DNA of 64,000 bases from Streptococcus sp. oral taxon 058 str. F0407 (GTDB lineage: Bacteria; Bacillota; Bacilli; Lactobacillales; Streptococcaceae): NCBI RefSeq assembly GCF_000235485.1, contig NZ_JH378888.1, positions 339,606-403,605 of the forward strand, read 5' to 3'. Shown piece by piece: positions 27,571 to 39,631 of the stretch (position 1 is its first letter; each line of letters opens with the position of its first letter). A model generated the notes under the pieces. The model was given only the letters and a program-made list of their open reading frames with translations, was not told the origin of the DNA and searched no databases. Position numbers and translations under genes: made by a program.

Positions 27571-27850
27571 ATTGATGTTCCTCCGCAAATTACAAGCAAA
27601 TGTTTCGAATCATGCTGTTACTTTGTTACTCATTGATTGATACCAATACCATCCCCTTCGACTTTTTGACTGTCTCAGATCGGAAGAGCAGAGCCACGCA
27701 CTCAGCGGTTCGGACTTACCGTATCATTTCGTCGGTTTCCCTCCTCATTCTACGAGTCCTATCCCATGGGCGGGGAGCATCTACTTCTACTTCACCGATG
27801 AATCAGCTCGTACAAGCAGTGATACGGCCTTAACATGATGCGTCTGCGGG
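27571..27850 (-). other. Gene-free remnant with a second rlmD-like tail
   Basis: This 280-nt gap is more GC-rich than its neighbours and holds no intact gene. On the minus strand 27789-27849 reads PQTHHVKAVSLLVRADSSVK then TAG, a C-terminal tail of an RlmD/RumA-type methyltransferase that differs from the intact one downstream. The rest is coding-like debris in several frames. A plus-strand reading frame across it has no support. Confidence 0.55.
27832..27849. repeat. 18-bp direct repeat, copy 1
   Basis: AACATGATGCGTCTGCGG here is identical to 27914-27931 inside the rlmD 3' end, 82 bp apart. It encodes the PQTHHV block that is conserved in this methyltransferase family. Confidence 0.9.
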
Positions 27851-27851
27851 A

Positions 27852-27878
27852 CTCAAAAGGTTTGGGAAACCTTTTGAG
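27852..27878. terminator. Perfect inverted repeat just after rlmD
   Basis: CTCAAAAGGTTT-ggg-AAACCTTTTGAG is a 12-bp perfect stem starting 3 nt after the rlmD stop. It lacks a long T-run, so it could be a weak terminator or a recombination-associated palindrome at the junction with the duplicated tail. Confidence 0.55.
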
Positions 27879-27880
27879 GA

Positions 27881-29254
<1,374 letters not shown>

Positions 29255-29266
29255 CTATCGGCCAAC

Positions 29267-29298
29267 AAAAAAAAGACGGCAACATTTCTGTTACCATC
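29267..29298 (-). terminator. Terminator of the DUF1002 gene
   Basis: On the minus strand GATGGTAACA-gaaa-TGTTGCCGTC is followed by eight T. It separates the 29.3-33.2 kb genes from rlmD. Confidence 0.85.
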
Positions 29299-29317
29299 TA
29301 TTATATCATGAAATGAC

Positions 29318-30292
29318 CTAAGCACCAAAACTCTTGAAGAAATTGACAATGGCTTGCCAAAGGGAACTAAAGAAGTTGCCCCCCTCTTCTAGCGCTTTAT
29401 TAGCATCAAAGTTGAGGTTGATATTTTTAAAACTATCTCCAGCTTGGGAAACGATGCTTTCCTTGAGATCATTTAGGGTTTTAGTGAAATCAGCATTGTT
29501 CAAAATGTCACTCTTTGAGAGGTTGAGGGCAAAATTGATGATGATATTGACCTGGTTTCCTGTTATAACCTGATCAAGTTTGTAGTTTTTTAGGATATCT
29601 TCAACGATTTTGCGGACATCTTCTTCTGTCAGACTTCCTTTGGCTTCTTTTGCCTTTGCGATTCCTGCCTTGATATCTGTCATAGCCGCATTGAGTTTAT
29701 TGGCATCGTAACCTGACTTGTCCTTGTTTTCAGCATTGATATCGGACAAGGCTTTTAGTTCTTCTTGAGCCAAGTCTTTATTGGCTTGCGGTACTTTAGC
29801 ACCATTGGCCTCTAACGAGTAGTAAATCCCTGCCAACGCACTCTCACCCGTAACTGGAATGGGAGCTGCAACTGTGATTTTGGCATGCTCCACTCCCAGC
29901 GTCACTGCTGCGTTACGGTACATATCCTGCGTCACTTTGGTGATATTTTCAGGCGTTTCAATCTTGACCTCTAGAGGCGACTTATCACCCAGCTTTTGAA
30001 TCTTGGCTGACGAATAGAGCTGTAGGCTAGCATCATTAGCCACATTCATGATTTTTGAGTAGATATCAGGCGTCATGGTTTTGATATCTTTGGTGTCTTT
30101 TGATGCATCATAGCCAAGTTTGCTAAGCGTTTGATTTTTCTGGTCTTCAGATAGAGAAGAACCTAGGACATATTCAGGTTGTACATAGGTTTCATCGATT
30201 ACTTTTTGAACATCGGTTGCTGCGTGGACGCTCGTCATAGCTGTTGCTGCCCACAGAATTGCAGCGCTTGTTAGAAAGAATTTCTTTCTCAT
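29318..30292 (-). CDS. DUF1002-family secreted protein
   Basis: This 324-aa protein has a cleavable signal peptide (residues 1-24, FFLTSAAILWAATAMTSVHA, likely cut after VHA). The body fits DUF1002 (B. subtilis YpuA-like), with YVLGSSLSEDQKNQTLSKLG and AKITVAAPIPVTGESALAGI. Function is unknown; the family is extracellular in firmicutes. The C-terminus ends in an amphipathic aromatic helix (FFSSLWQAIVNFFKSFGA) that may contact the membrane. A strong AAAGGAGGG precedes the ATG. It follows the lysozyme-like gene after a terminator, so it probably has its own promoter. Confidence 0.88.
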   Translation of the reverse strand: MRKKFFLTSAAILWAATAMTSVHAATDVQKVIDETYVQPEYVLGSSLSEDQKNQTLSKLGYDASKDTKDIKTMTPDIYSKIMNVANDASLQLYSSAKIQKLGDKSPLEVKIETPENITKVTQDMYRNAAVTLGVEHAKITVAAPIPVTGESALAGIYYSLEANGAKVPQANKDLAQEELKALSDINAENKDKSGYDANKLNAAMTDIKAGIAKAKEAKGSLTEEDVRKIVEDILKNYKLDQVITGNQVNIIINFALNLSKSDILNNADFTKTLNDLKESIVSQAGDSFKNINLNFDANKALEEGGNFFSSLWQAIVNFFKSFGA

Positions 30293-30352
30293 AGGGTATT
30301 CCCTCCTTTACCTTTCTAGGGTAATAAAACAATCTTAAAGAAAGCTTATAGT

Positions 30353-30378
30353 GAAAAACACCTGGCAAAACCAGATGC
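30353..30378 (-). terminator. Terminator after the lysozyme-like gene
   Basis: On the minus strand CATCTGG-ttttg-CCAGGTG is followed by TTTTTC, right at the stop of the 30379-30981 gene. Confidence 0.8.
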
Positions 30379-30981
30379 TTAAAAGAAATTAAAGAATTTC
30401 ATGATATAGAGGTTAAAGCGAACCTGTCTCGAGTAGTAATAATTTCCACCATTTTCATAAAGTTCTGCTCCGTGGAAGATAGAAATCGGGTTGATATAGG
30501 TATAGGTTTTCCCAGTGGTATTTCCAAGAATGGGAGCGACGGTTTCACGAGAATATTGTTTGGCCAAGGCGAGAGTGTTTTCCTTGCCATTTTGAGCGAT
30601 AAAATCAATATAAGCGGGGCCAAAATTATAGGCTTGCACGGCTGTCCAGACATCAACGCCCTTTTCCTGAGCTAGATAAAGGTTCTCTGTTAGAGTTTGA
30701 ATCCCTTGTCGAATACTAGAGGCATTGTCATTGATAGTATTTGTAGTGCCGCTAGCAGACTCGCTAGACTGCATGACATCGCCTTCTTTTCCTTTAGTTT
30801 CGGTATAAATCATGGCGAGCACAAGCTCTTCATTGGCTGGAGTGTCTCTTTCACTGAGGACTTCTCGAACCATGGGTTGGTAGGTCATGACTTGCTTCAC
30901 ATCTTGGTGTATATGATAGACTTTATAGACAGCGAAAAGGAAGACTGCTAGCATTAGCACTCTTCGTAGTAATTTAAACAT
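30379..30981 (-). CDS. Membrane-anchored lysozyme-like protein
   Basis: This 200-aa protein has an uncleaved N-terminal membrane helix ([18 protein letters not shown]) and an extracellular lysozyme-like domain. The likely catalytic Glu is in [17 protein letters not shown] (about residue 59), followed by SSESASG. Further on are [14 protein letters not shown] and YINPISIF. It belongs to the streptococcal lysozyme-like family that includes the pneumococcal vaccine antigen A group, probably a muramidase that trims peptidoglycan. Its ATG overlaps the stop of the nucleoid-associated protein gene (TAATG). Confidence 0.85.
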   Translation of the reverse strand: MFKLLRRVLMLAVFLFAVYKVYHIHQDVKQVMTYQPMVREVLSERDTPANEELVLAMIYTETKGKEGDVMQSSESASGTTNTINDNASSIRQGIQTLTENLYLAQEKGVDVWTAVQAYNFGPAYIDFIAQNGKENTLALAKQYSRETVAPILGNTTGKTYTYINPISIFHGAELYENGGNYYYSRQVRFNLYIMKFFNFF

Positions 30982-31955
30982 TATTTACTTTGAATATCCT
31001 CGATATTTTTGATTAAAATAGAATAGGTTCCATTATCATTTTGGATAAACTCAACAGACTCCGCATCTTGGTAAACATTATTTGGAACGATGAGTTCGAT
31101 TCCGTTTGACAAGGAAAGTTTTTGGTTTTCAAATTTCTTGAGCTGACGACTGGCATCAATTTCATCAAACTGAACTGGTTCAGGTACAGCTTCCTTGACT
31201 TGATCGATAAAACTTAGACGAGCTGTCAGGTTGTTGTCAAAAAGGTCATTAGCCAATTTCTCAGGCGACAATTCATTGCTTTCTTCTAAATTATTGAAAA
31301 TCGCTGATTTGACCTTGGATTGAAACTGAAAATCATCTGTGTTAAAGGACTCTGCAATTCTCTGGGCTGTTTTTTCCAATTCCTTGATGGATTTCTTGGG
31401 AGAAATCTTAGGAGCGACAGCGAGAAGATTTTCTGAAAAGTAGTTCAAAAAAGTCCCATTATACTTGATTCGTTTTTCAATCAGGTGATACTTGCGACTT
31501 TGAAGATTAATCACCAAAGCCTCATCCGCTCCCGTTCCAAAACCTGGCAGATTATTCTGAGTTAGCTTGATTGGATTATCAACTTCTCCCCCAAGGTGGG
31601 TCAAGGTTTCCCGTAGGGCGATTCGTAAGAAAGCGAAATGCTCTACACCTTCTTTAGAAAACTGAACAAAAACCAAGTCATTGGTCTTGAGATTTTCAGA
31701 AATACTGAACTCCTCTTTCCAGAGATTAGCCAGCGTTACTGATGTCTCCAACAGATCGTCTGTGATATGATTGAAGAAGGGATTTTCTTCCTCGAAAATC
31801 CCAGTCTTGGCTTCATCTGAATACACACGTTCAATTTTTTTACGCAGGTATTCTTCGATTTTTGGAGTGATATTGAGAAACTTATCCGCTAGAAACAACT
31901 CAGTATCATCTGGGCTGAACTGATGGATAATGGCTTTCTTAATATAAATGTCCAT
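30981..31955 (-). CDS. Nucleoid-associated protein, NdpA/YejK type
   Basis: This 324-aa protein begins [20 protein letters not shown], typical of the 37-kDa nucleoid-associated protein family (YejK/NdpA). These bind DNA, but their role in firmicutes is unclear. Acidic helices and a conserved-looking [11 protein letters not shown] block are visible. I start at 31955, with GAGGAC as ribosome site; an in-frame start at 31988 would overlap glyA by 26 nt. It lies 7 nt after glyA and overlaps the lysozyme-like gene by 1 nt, so all three are in one operon. Confidence 0.85.
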   Translation of the reverse strand: MDIYIKKAIIHQFSPDDTELFLADKFLNITPKIEEYLRKKIERVYSDEAKTGIFEEENPFFNHITDDLLETSVTLANLWKEEFSISENLKTNDLVFVQFSKEGVEHFAFLRIALRETLTHLGGEVDNPIKLTQNNLPGFGTGADEALVINLQSRKYHLIEKRIKYNGTFLNYFSENLLAVAPKISPKKSIKELEKTAQRIAESFNTDDFQFQSKVKSAIFNNLEESNELSPEKLANDLFDNNLTARLSFIDQVKEAVPEPVQFDEIDASRQLKKFENQKLSLSNGIELIVPNNVYQDAESVEFIQNDNGTYSILIKNIEDIQSK

Positions 31956-31962
31956 AAAAGTA

Positions 31963-33219
31963 TTAGTCCTCGTATAATGGGAAGGCATCTGTCAATTCTT
32001 TGACTGCGCTTCTCACTTCTTCTAAGACAGCTTCATTTTCTGCATTCTTAAGGGTTTTAATGATGAGTTCAGCAACTTTACGACTTTCTTCTTCACCAAA
32101 TCCACGTGCAGTGATGGCTGCAGATCCGATACGAATACCGCTTGTCTTGAATGGTGACAAGGTTTCGTATGGGATTGAGTTTTTATTTAGGGTAATATTA
32201 ACCTCATCCAACAAGTTTTGAGCAACTTTTCCATTTTCAACAACCTTAGTCACATCAACGAGGAAAAGGTGGTTTTCAGTCCCACCTGAAATGATACGGA
32301 AATCAGGATCTTGCAAGAAGACTTCAACCATAGCCTTGCTGTTTTTGATAACATTAGCAGCATATTCCTTGAAGGCTGGGTCCAAAACTTCTTTGAAGGA
32401 AACAGCCTTAGCAGCCACAACATGCTCCAAAGGACCACCTTGAATACCAGGGAAAATAGCTGAGTTAATTTTCTTAGCTAGATCCTCATCATTGGTCAAA
32501 ATCAAGCCACCACGTGGTCCACGAAGGGTTTTATGGGTCGTTGTTGTGGTGATATGAGCGTATGGTACTGGGCTTGGGTGAAGACCAGCTGCAACCAAAC
32601 CAGCGATATGGGCCATATCGACCATGAGCTTAGCACCAACAGCATCAGCGATTTCACGGAATTTTGAGAAGTCGATAATTTGAGAATAGGCTGAAGCACC
32701 AGCTACGATCAATTTTGGTTTTACTTCTTGGGCTTGTTTCAAGATCGCATCAAAGTCCAAGAGTTCTGTTTCAGGATCTACACTATAAGAAACAAAGTTG
32801 TAGGTTTGGCCAGAGAAGCTGACAGGAGCTCCGTGGGTCAAGTGTCCACCTGCTGCCAAATCCATTCCCATAACGGTATCACCTGGCTCAATCAAGGCCA
32901 TGTAAGCCGCACAGTTAGCTTGACTTCCTGAGTGAGGTTGAACATTGGCAAATTTAGCACCGAAAATTTCTTTCGCGCGTTCAATAGCAAGAGTCTCTAC
33001 TACGTCTACTACATCAGTTCCACCATAATAACGGCGTCCTGGGTAACCCTCGGCATATTTGTTGGTCAAGATAGACCCTTGAGCAGCCATAACAGCCTTG
33101 GAAACCACGTTTTCCGAAGCAATCAACTCAATGTTGTTTTGTTGGCGTTCTTCTTCTTTGGCAATAGCATTCCAGAGATCAGCATCGTATGCTTTAAAAT
33201 CATCTTTGTCAAAAATCAT
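31963..33219 (-). CDS. glyA: Serine hydroxymethyltransferase
   Basis: This 418-aa PLP enzyme interconverts serine and glycine and charges tetrahydrofolate. The PLP lysine is in [14 protein letters not shown] (about residue 226). Other marks are [25 protein letters not shown] and [13 protein letters not shown]. Length is typical. It starts at 33219 after AAAAGGAGAAG. It is downstream of the prfA-prmC-tsaC-GNAT chain with a 50-nt gap, so it may share that transcript. Confidence 0.97.
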   Translation of the reverse strand: MIFDKDDFKAYDADLWNAIAKEEERQQNNIELIASENVVSKAVMAAQGSILTNKYAEGYPGRRYYGGTDVVDVVETLAIERAKEIFGAKFANVQPHSGSQANCAAYMALIEPGDTVMGMDLAAGGHLTHGAPVSFSGQTYNFVSYSVDPETELLDFDAILKQAQEVKPKLIVAGASAYSQIIDFSKFREIADAVGAKLMVDMAHIAGLVAAGLHPSPVPYAHITTTTTHKTLRGPRGGLILTNDEDLAKKINSAIFPGIQGGPLEHVVAAKAVSFKEVLDPAFKEYAANVIKNSKAMVEVFLQDPDFRIISGGTENHLFLVDVTKVVENGKVAQNLLDEVNITLNKNSIPYETLSPFKTSGIRIGSAAITARGFGEEESRKVAELIIKTLKNAENEAVLEEVRSAVKELTDAFPLYED

Positions 33220-33269
33220 AGGTCTTCTCCTTTTATAGTGTGACTGGTCCTTTAGTTTAAGAAAATAAA

Positions 33270-33701
33270 CTAAAAGATGCGAATAAACCGTTTCTGCACT
33301 TTATCACAAGTATAACCAACTTTTTCATAAAATGCATGAGCTCCCAGACGATGATCAGCAGAGTTTAAGCGGATAAACCCATAACCACGTCTTTTTGCCT
33401 CTTCTTCCAACCCTTGCATTAAGCTTTTACCAATACCTTGCCCTTGTACTTGAGGTGAAACTGCCAAAGCTAAGATATTAAATCCTGCTTTGGAATAAAG
33501 GGACTCATAGACCTCAGCATGGACATATCCAAGTAGGACATGACTGGCTTCATCCTCATAGCCAAGAAGGAAATGATGTGAATCCTGAGATAGTCTAGCT
33601 AGTTGACTAGCTGTGTCCTCTGTACTAAAAGTATAGCCCAAAGTCTCTTGGTTAATCTCACATATAGCTTTCACATCTGTTTCTTGCAAATCTCTTAGCA
33701 T
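33270..33701 (-). CDS. GNAT-family N-acetyltransferase
   Basis: This 143-aa GNAT protein has the acetyl-CoA loop [17 protein letters not shown] followed by [17 protein letters not shown] and HAFYEKVGY. The substrate is unknown. The chosen ATG (33701) comes one base after the tsaC-like stop (TGA-G-ATG), with GAGGAG inside the end of that gene. It is therefore coupled to the tsaC-prmC-prfA-tdk chain. Conserved linkage in streptococci suggests a translation-related housekeeping role, but that is inference. Confidence 0.85.
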   Translation of the reverse strand: MLRDLQETDVKAICEINQETLGYTFSTEDTASQLARLSQDSHHFLLGYEDEASHVLLGYVHAEVYESLYSKAGFNILALAVSPQVQGQGIGKSLMQGLEEEAKRRGYGFIRLNSADHRLGAHAFYEKVGYTCDKVQKRFIRIF

Positions 33702-33702
33702 C

Positions 33703-34305
33703 TCATTTCTCCTCAAAAGGAATCTCTGGCAACTGAGCAAGAATGTTTTCTCGCTTGATCGCCCCTTGGCGTAAGATTTTCACCTTGTCTCCAGACAGAT
33801 CCAAAATAGTAGAATCCTGTCCAGTTAGAAAAGCATCGTCTTTCAGACCTAAAACCACTTGGTCAAAATCTTCTAGAATTTGCTGAAAGGTTACTCCACT
33901 TGCTTGACCAGAAATATTGGCAGACGGCCCAATCAAGGGACCTGTCTCTCGAATCAAATCTAGTGTGATAGGGTGACTAGGCATCCGAAATCCAACAGTT
34001 GCAAGACCAGAATTGACCCAATAGGGCACTCTGTCATTTGCTTCAAGGATAAGGGTCAAGGGACCTGGTAAAAAGGTCTCCACAAGCTTTTTTAGATAAG
34101 TTGGCTGATTCTTAGAAAAGTGCAAGATGTCCTCTAGAGAGGCGACATTGAGGTTAAGCGCCTTGTCTCTAGGACGACGCTTGAGCTGGTAAACATGGTC
34201 AACCGCTTTTTCGTCTAGAGCTTTGGCAAAGAGACCATAAACTGTCTCAGTAGGTAAGACAACTGCCCCACTCTTTTCTAACTCTTGTCTAATCCTGTCC
34301 ATCAT
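33703..34305 (-). CDS. tsaC: L-threonylcarbamoyladenylate synthase (TsaC/Sua5 family)
   Basis: This ~200-aa YrdC-fold enzyme makes threonylcarbamoyl-AMP for t6A37 of ANN-decoding tRNAs. Family text: VVLPTETVYGLFAKALDE, VYQLKRRPRDKALNL, LPGPLTLILEAND and the C-terminal GPSANISGQASG. It overlaps the end of prmC by ~17 nt. The start is either of two adjacent ATG codons (34305 or 34302). The conserved KRRPRDK block supports a functional enzyme. Confidence 0.92.
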   Translation of the reverse strand: MMDRIRQELEKSGAVVLPTETVYGLFAKALDEKAVDHVYQLKRRPRDKALNLNVASLEDILHFSKNQPTYLKKLVETFLPGPLTLILEANDRVPYWVNSGLATVGFRMPSHPITLDLIRETGPLIGPSANISGQASGVTFQQILEDFDQVVLGLKDDAFLTGQDSTILDLSGDKVKILRQGAIKRENILAQLPEIPFEEK

Positions 34306-35125
34306 CAACTACAACCATCCTATCTTGACCAAACTGGTCCTTGAGTGTTCGAACTCGTTTTTCAGGAAGATGTTTCCTAAAAAGATCGGAAACACTTTGA
34401 CCTTGCTTGTATCCAATTTCAAGGTAAATCTTACCACCATCTTTGAGATATTCCTTTGCATCTTCCGCAATTCTGCGGTAAATAGCTAGGCCATCCTCAT
34501 CCGCAAAGAGAGCTAGATGAGGTTCTGAATGCAAAACATTCAAACCAACCTCTGACTCATCTTTACGAGAGATATAGGGTGGATTGGATACAATTATATC
34601 ATATTTTTCAGAAATTTCTGTAAAACAATCGGATTTTTTTAAAAATATCTGGATATTCTGAACTTTAGCGTTTTCAGTTGCCAAATCTAGTGCATCCTGT
34701 GAAATATCAACTGCTGTCACTGACCAGTCTGGACGATTCTTTGCTAAAGAAAGGGCAATGGCACCACTTCCCGTACCGATATCGAGTACTGAAAGATTCG
34801 TCTCAGGATTTTCTGCCAAGATAAGTTCCACTAACTCCTCTGTCTCTGGACGAGGAATCAAAACCCGCTCATCAACTGTTAACTGCATACCAAAGAAGTC
34901 TGCATGACCGATGATGTACTGGGCAGGTTTATGAGCTGCTAACTGCAGGTAAATTTCTTTTACAAATTCCTTTTCTTCCGCTGTTACCTCTTGCTGGAGG
35001 GCAAAGACAAAGTCTGTAAAGGATTGATTTTTCAGGCTACGATAGACAAAAGAGAGGCTTTCAGCTTCCTCTCCTTGTCTTATCAACTCTTCTTCAAAAT
35101 CTGAAAATAATTGAGCTAATTTCAT
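34289..35125 (-). CDS. prmC: Release factor glutamine methyltransferase
   Basis: This 278-aa SAM-dependent enzyme methylates the Gln of the GGQ motif in release factors. The SAM motif is SVLDIGTGSGAIALSLAKN and the catalytic signature is IVSNPPYIS. It directly follows prfA, its substrate gene, with a TAATG overlap. A substrate-enzyme pair in one operon is the usual arrangement in bacteria. Confidence 0.96.
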   Translation of the reverse strand: MKLAQLFSDFEEELIRQGEEAESLSFVYRSLKNQSFTDFVFALQQEVTAEEKEFVKEIYLQLAAHKPAQYIIGHADFFGMQLTVDERVLIPRPETEELVELILAENPETNLSVLDIGTGSGAIALSLAKNRPDWSVTAVDISQDALDLATENAKVQNIQIFLKKSDCFTEISEKYDIIVSNPPYISRKDESEVGLNVLHSEPHLALFADEDGLAIYRRIAEDAKEYLKDGGKIYLEIGYKQGQSVSDLFRKHLPEKRVRTLKDQFGQDRMVVVDDGQD

Positions 35126-36204
35126 TATTTGTTTAATTCTTCTAATTTCTGTGTTTGGTCATAAAGAACCAAGGCATCCACAACTTCATCCAATTTACCA
35201 GACAAAATGGTATCTAGTTTTTGGAGAGTCAAGCCAATACGGTGGTCTGTGACACGGTTTTGTGGGAAATTATAAGTGCGAATCCGTTCTGAACGGTCAC
35301 CAGTACCGATTGTTGACTTACGCTCAGCGTCTTGCTCGTCTTGTGCAATCTGAGCAAAGTGGTCAGCAACACGCGCACGAATGATTTTCATGGCCTTCTC
35401 ACGGTTTTTCTGCTGGGTACGTTCTTCCTGCATTTCAACCTTGATATTGGTTGGCAAGTGAACGATACGAACGGCTGTCGCAACCTTATTGACGTTCTGT
35501 CCACCAGCACCAGATGCGTGATAGATGTCAACACGAAGGTCTTTTGGATCAATATCGTACTCTACTTCTTCGACTTCAGGCATAACAAGAACTGTCGCTG
35601 TAGAGGTATGAACACGACCTTGGCTTTCTGTCACAGGGACCCGTTGCACACGATGGGCACCTGATTCATACTTAAGTTTGGAGTAAACGGATTGACCAGA
35701 AACCATGGCAACCACTTCTTTGAAACCACCGACACCGTTCATAGAAGCTTCCATGACTTCGAAGCGCCAGCCTTGTGCTTCAGCATACTTTTGGTACATG
35801 GTTAGAAGGTCTCCAGCGAAAAGCGCCGCTTCGTCACCACCTGCTGCTCCACGGATTTCTAAGATGATGTTCTTATCATCATTTGGATCTTTTGGAAGGA
35901 GCAAGATTTTTAGTTTCTCTTCGTATTCTTCTTTTTCGGCCTTAGCATCTTTGAGTTCCTGCTTGGCCATTTCTTCCAAGTCCGCATCTCCGCCAGATTC
36001 TTTAATCATCTCTTCGGCATCGATGATGTTTTGAAGGACCTGTTTGTATTCACGGTAGGCTGTTACGGTATCACGAGTAGAAGCCTCTTCTTTTGAAAGC
36101 TCCATGAAACGCTTGGTATCAGATACCACATCAGGGTCACTCAGCAATTCTCCTAATTCTTCATAACGGTCTTCTACAGCTTGTAGTTGATCATAGATGT
36201 TCAT
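35125..36204 (-). CDS. prfA: Peptide chain release factor 1
   Basis: This 359-aa RF1 recognises UAA/UAG and triggers peptide release. The catalytic GGQ is in [18 protein letters not shown] (about residues 228-245), and the anticodon-like [14 protein letters not shown] region is upstream. The downstream prmC product modifies the GGQ glutamine. The start overlaps the tdk stop by 4 nt (ATGA). Confidence 0.98.
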   Translation of the reverse strand: MNIYDQLQAVEDRYEELGELLSDPDVVSDTKRFMELSKEEASTRDTVTAYREYKQVLQNIIDAEEMIKESGGDADLEEMAKQELKDAKAEKEEYEEKLKILLLPKDPNDDKNIILEIRGAAGGDEAALFAGDLLTMYQKYAEAQGWRFEVMEASMNGVGGFKEVVAMVSGQSVYSKLKYESGAHRVQRVPVTESQGRVHTSTATVLVMPEVEEVEYDIDPKDLRVDIYHASGAGGQNVNKVATAVRIVHLPTNIKVEMQEERTQQKNREKAMKIIRARVADHFAQIAQDEQDAERKSTIGTGDRSERIRTYNFPQNRVTDHRIGLTLQKLDTILSGKLDEVVDALVLYDQTQKLEELNK

Positions 36205-36791
36205 TTTTCTTCATTCTCCTTATTGATTTCAGGGGCAAAATAATGTTTACGGCAGACTGAGATATAAGTTTCATTTCCACCGATCTGAATTTGTTCGCCA
36301 TCATAGACTGGCACGCCATCTTGAGTTCTCAACACCATAGTCGCCTTTTTCTTACAGTACTGACAGATGGTCTTGATTTCGTCAATCTTATCTGCTAAAA
36401 GCAAGAGATATTTGGAACCTTCGAACAATTCATTGCGAAAGTCATTCTTCAAACCAAAAGCCATGACAGGTATGTCTAACTCATCAACAACACGAGCTAG
36501 GTCGTAAACATGGTGACGCTTGAGAAACTGGGCTTCGTCGACCAAAACACAGTAAGGTTTTTCAGCTAAGTCTCGGATAAAGCCAAAGATATCCGTCGTT
36601 TCCTCAATCGCAATGGCTGGTCGTTTCATGCCAATCCGACTAGATACATAGCCAACACCGTCACGCGTATCCAGAGCAGAAGTCATAATCACAACTCCTT
36701 TTCCTTGCTCCTCGTAGTTATAGGCCACTTTTAAAATCTCAATCGTCTTACCAGAGTTCATGGTCCCATAACGATAATACAACTGTGCCAT
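36201..36791 (-). CDS. tdk: Thymidine kinase
   Basis: This 196-aa type II thymidine kinase salvages thymidine. The P-loop is [15 protein letters not shown], the Walker B-like motif is [10 protein letters not shown] and the lasso/zinc domain has CQYCKKKA and VCRKHYF. It is the first gene of the tdk-prfA-prmC-tsaC chain. It is divergent from the 4-oxalocrotonate tautomerase gene across a 122-bp promoter region. Confidence 0.97.
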   Translation of the reverse strand: MAQLYYRYGTMNSGKTIEILKVAYNYEEQGKGVVIMTSALDTRDGVGYVSSRIGMKRPAIAIEETTDIFGFIRDLAEKPYCVLVDEAQFLKRHHVYDLARVVDELDIPVMAFGLKNDFRNELFEGSKYLLLLADKIDEIKTICQYCKKKATMVLRTQDGVPVYDGEQIQIGGNETYISVCRKHYFAPEINKENEEK

Positions 36792-36913
36792 GCTTCTATT
36801 TCACGTCCATTTCTAAATTTTTGCTACATTCTAGTATATCATATTTTCCGACAGCTTTAAACGGCAAAATGTGGTAAAATAGAAGAAATACAAAACTAGT
36901 GGAGGAAGCTATT

Positions 36914-37096
36914 ATGCCATTTGTACGCATCGATTTATTTGAAGGACGCACGCTCGAGCAAAAGAAAGCTCTTGCTAAGGAAGTAACGGAAGCTGTTGTT
37001 CGTAATACTGGAGCACCTCAATCAGCCGTTCATGTCATTATCAACGACATGCCAGAAGGAACTTACTTCCCTCAGGGTGAAATGCGCACCAAATAA
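36914..37096 (+). CDS. 4-oxalocrotonate tautomerase-family protein
   Basis: This 60-aa protein starts MPFVRIDLFEGR. The Pro after Met is the catalytic N-terminal base of this family once Met is removed. Two Arg (REE-type positions) and the EVTEAVVRNTGAP helix fit the fold. The start at 36914 is fixed by GGAGGAAGC upstream and by the need for Pro1. The substrate in streptococci is unknown. It is monocistronic. Confidence 0.9.
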   Translation: MPFVRIDLFEGRTLEQKKALAKEVTEAVVRNTGAPQSAVHVIINDMPEGTYFPQGEMRTK

Positions 37097-37103
37097 GCTA
37101 GCT

Positions 37104-37126
37104 TAAGCAGATTTGCTTAGGCTTTT
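37104..37126 (+). terminator. Probable terminator of the tautomerase gene
   Basis: A GCTTAAGCAgatTTGCTTAGGC hairpin is followed by TTTTTC just after the stop. Confidence 0.65.
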
Positions 37127-37147
37127 TCAATCCCCAAGTAGCCTCCA

Positions 37148-37176
37148 TTGAAGAAATAGTTTAAATTTGTTACAAT
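37148..37176 (+). promoter_or_regulatory. mnmE promoter
   Basis: TTGAAG (37148-37153) and TACAAT (37171-37176) are spaced by 17 nt, about 57 nt before the mnmE ATG. Confidence 0.65.
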
Positions 37177-37232
37177 TTGAAAAGAAACTTGGAAATATTA
37201 CCAAGAAATGAGCTATTAAATAAGGAAATATT

Positions 37233-38606
37233 ATGATTACACGTGAATTTGATACCATCGCTGCAATTTCTACTCCTCTTGGAGAAGGGGCCATTGGGAT
37301 TGTCCGCCTAAGTGGAACAGATAGTTTTGCTATTGCGCAAAAGATTTTTAAAGGTAAAGACTTAAGTCAGGTTGCTAGCCACACGCTGAACTACGGACAC
37401 ATTGTTGATCCTCTAACTGGTAAGGTTATGGACGAGGTTATGGTTGGAGCTATGAAGTCTCCAAAGACCTTCACTCGTGAGGATATTATTGAGATTAACA
37501 CTCATGGTGGGATTGCGGTGACTAACGAAATTCTCCAGCTAGCTATCCGTGAAGGAGCTCGGTTGGCAGAACCTGGAGAATTTACCAAGCGCGCCTTCCT
37601 AAATGGACGTGTGGATTTGACGCAGGCTGAGGCGGTGATGGATATCATCCGTGCCAAGACAGATAAAGCCATGAACATTGCCGTCAAACAATTGGACGGT
37701 TCTCTTTCTGATCTCATTAACAATACTCGGCAAGAAATCCTCAATACACTTGCGCAAGTCGAGGTCAATATTGACTATCCTGAGTATGATGATGTTGAGG
37801 AAGCTACTACAGCCGTAGTCCGAGAAAAGACTATGGAGTTTGAACAATTGCTAACCAATCTCCTTAGGACAGCCCGCCGCGGTAAAATCCTTCGTGAGGG
37901 AATTTCTACTGCTATCATCGGACGCCCCAACGTTGGGAAATCCAGCCTCCTCAATAACCTCTTGCGTGAGGACAAGGCCATCGTAACTGACATCGCTGGC
38001 ACCACCCGTGATGTCATCGAAGAATACGTCAACATTAACGGGGTTCCTCTCAAATTGATTGATACAGCTGGCATTCGTGACACGGAAGATATCGTGGAAC
38101 AAATAGGTGTTGAACGCTCTAAAAAAGCCCTTAAGGAAGCTGACTTGGTTCTACTAGTGCTAAATGCCAGTGAGCCACTGACCGCCCAAGATCGTCAACT
38201 TCTTGAAATCAGTCAGGACACTAATCGCATTATTCTACTTAATAAAACAGACCTACCTGAAGCGATTGAAACTTCCGAACTTCCAGATGATGTCATCCGT
38301 ATTTCAGTCCTTAAAAACCAAAACATTGATAAAATTGAAGAACGCATTAACGACCTCTTCTTTGAAAATGCTGGCTTGGTCGAGCAAGATGCTACTTACT
38401 TGTCTAATGCCCGTCACATTTCCTTGATTGAAAAGGCAGTCGAAAGCCTACAAGCTGTAAACGAAGGCTTGGAACTAGGTATGCCAGTTGATTTGCTTCA
38501 AGTTGATTTGACTCGTACTTGGGAGATCCTTGGAGAAATCACTGGTGATGCTGCTCCAGATGAACTCATCACCCAACTCTTTAGTCAATTCTGTTTAGGA
38601 AAATAA
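37233..38606 (+). CDS. mnmE: tRNA modification GTPase MnmE
   Basis: This 457-aa protein acts with MnmG to add cmnm5 or nm5 groups to U34 of tRNAs. The N-terminal folate-binding domain opens [19 protein letters not shown]. The G domain has [12 protein letters not shown] (P-loop), [21 protein letters not shown] and NKTDLPE. The C-terminal catalytic motif is FCLGK, the usual FC-I/L-GK form. No partner mnmG is nearby. A terminator follows at once. Confidence 0.97.
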   Translation: MITREFDTIAAISTPLGEGAIGIVRLSGTDSFAIAQKIFKGKDLSQVASHTLNYGHIVDPLTGKVMDEVMVGAMKSPKTFTREDIIEINTHGGIAVTNEILQLAIREGARLAEPGEFTKRAFLNGRVDLTQAEAVMDIIRAKTDKAMNIAVKQLDGSLSDLINNTRQEILNTLAQVEVNIDYPEYDDVEEATTAVVREKTMEFEQLLTNLLRTARRGKILREGISTAIIGRPNVGKSSLLNNLLREDKAIVTDIAGTTRDVIEEYVNINGVPLKLIDTAGIRDTEDIVEQIGVERSKKALKEADLVLLVLNASEPLTAQDRQLLEISQDTNRIILLNKTDLPEAIETSELPDDVIRISVLKNQNIDKIEERINDLFFENAGLVEQDATYLSNARHISLIEKAVESLQAVNEGLELGMPVDLLQVDLTRTWEILGEITGDAAPDELITQLFSQFCLGK

Positions 38607-38608
38607 GA

Positions 38609-38640
38609 AATCCATGATCGTTTCGGTCATGGATTTTATA
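38609..38640. terminator. Terminator between mnmE and dapA (convergent)
   Basis: AAATCCATGA-tcgtttcgg-TCATGGATTT lies between the convergent stops and can serve both directions. Confidence 0.8.
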
Positions 38641-38644
38641 TTTA

Positions 38645-39580
38645 TTAATAATCTGGTCGTAAGACACCTGTAACAGTTGCCTTTGTTGCTTCGTAGTCAC
38701 CATCTACGACAACCTTGATAATGCGTTTGGCATCTTCCTCTGGTGCTGGAACAAGAGGTAAACGAGTTGGGCCAGCTGCAAATCCCATATAGTTAAGAAC
38801 TGCCTTAACTGGTGCAGGACTTGGATAAGAGAAGAGGGCATTGACCTTAGGAATGAATTTGCGCTGAATTGCTGCAGCTTTCTTCATGTCGCTTTCTGCA
38901 ATGGCAGTAAACATCTCATACATCTCATCTCCATTTGTATGAGATGCAACAGAAATAACCCCGTCAGCACCAAGGTTCATGGCATGGAAGGCATCACCAT
39001 CTTCACCAGTATAAATCAAAAATTCCTCTGGCTTATGCTCAATCAAGTAAGCCATATTTGCCAAACTGGTACATTCTTTAACACCGATGATATTAGGATG
39101 GTCAGCCAAGCGAAGCATGGTCTCAGGAGTCAATTCGACAACCACACGCCCCGGAATGTTATAAATGATAATTGGCAAATCTGAGGCATCAGCAATAGCC
39201 TTAAAGTGCTGATACATCCCTTCTTGAGAAGGTTTGTTGTAGTAAGGAACAATAGCAAGCCCAGCAGCAAAACCACCAAATTCTGCCACTTCTTTGACAA
39301 ACTCGATAGAGTCTCGCGTATCATTGGTACCCACACCCGCAATCAAAGGAACCCGTCCATTGAGCACTTTTTGTACAGCCGCAAAGAGCTCCAACTCTTC
39401 ATCGTGAGTCAAAGTCGGACTTTCAGCTGTAGTTCCAGCCAGCAAAATACCATCTGTATGGTGGGCCAACAAATGCTCAATTAAGGCTGGAATGGCATCA
39501 AAGTTGATAGAACCATCTTCATGGAAAGGGGTGATGAAGGCAGTGATAATTTTACACTCTTTTAGATCTTGGTAGGACAT
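38645..39580 (-). CDS. dapA: 4-hydroxy-tetrahydrodipicolinate synthase
   Basis: This 311-aa aldolase condenses pyruvate with aspartate semialdehyde in lysine/diaminopimelate synthesis. The GTTAESPTL motif, IIYNIPGRV (active Tyr) and IIGVKECTS (Schiff-base Lys about residue 166) are visible. The start at 39580 is preceded by GAGAGG at 9 nt; an in-frame GTG at 39589 would overlap that site. Downstream of asd by 52 nt, it uses the Asd product directly, so the two form a pathway unit. Confidence 0.96.
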   Translation of the reverse strand: MSYQDLKECKIITAFITPFHEDGSINFDAIPALIEHLLAHHTDGILLAGTTAESPTLTHDEELELFAAVQKVLNGRVPLIAGVGTNDTRDSIEFVKEVAEFGGFAAGLAIVPYYNKPSQEGMYQHFKAIADASDLPIIIYNIPGRVVVELTPETMLRLADHPNIIGVKECTSLANMAYLIEHKPEEFLIYTGEDGDAFHAMNLGADGVISVASHTNGDEMYEMFTAIAESDMKKAAAIQRKFIPKVNALFSYPSPAPVKAVLNYMGFAAGPTRLPLVPAPEEDAKRIIKVVVDGDYEATKATVTGVLRPDY

Positions 39581-39631
39581 GAGAAACACCTCTCTATTTC
39601 AAAGAAGGAGTTCATTCGAACTCCTAAACCA

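Noticed and set aside
27677..27691. AGATCGGAAGAGC, identical to the first 13 bases of a common Illumina adapter
   Set aside because: The bases that follow do not continue as any adapter I know, and the flanks are not read ends. I treat it as coincidence, but an assembler artefact here could be excluded by checking raw reads.
27600..27833. Plus-strand ORF of 77 aa across the gap upstream of the acetyltransferase
   Set aside because: Low-complexity Ser/Arg composition, no ribosome site, and it lies antisense to a recognisable methyltransferase tail.
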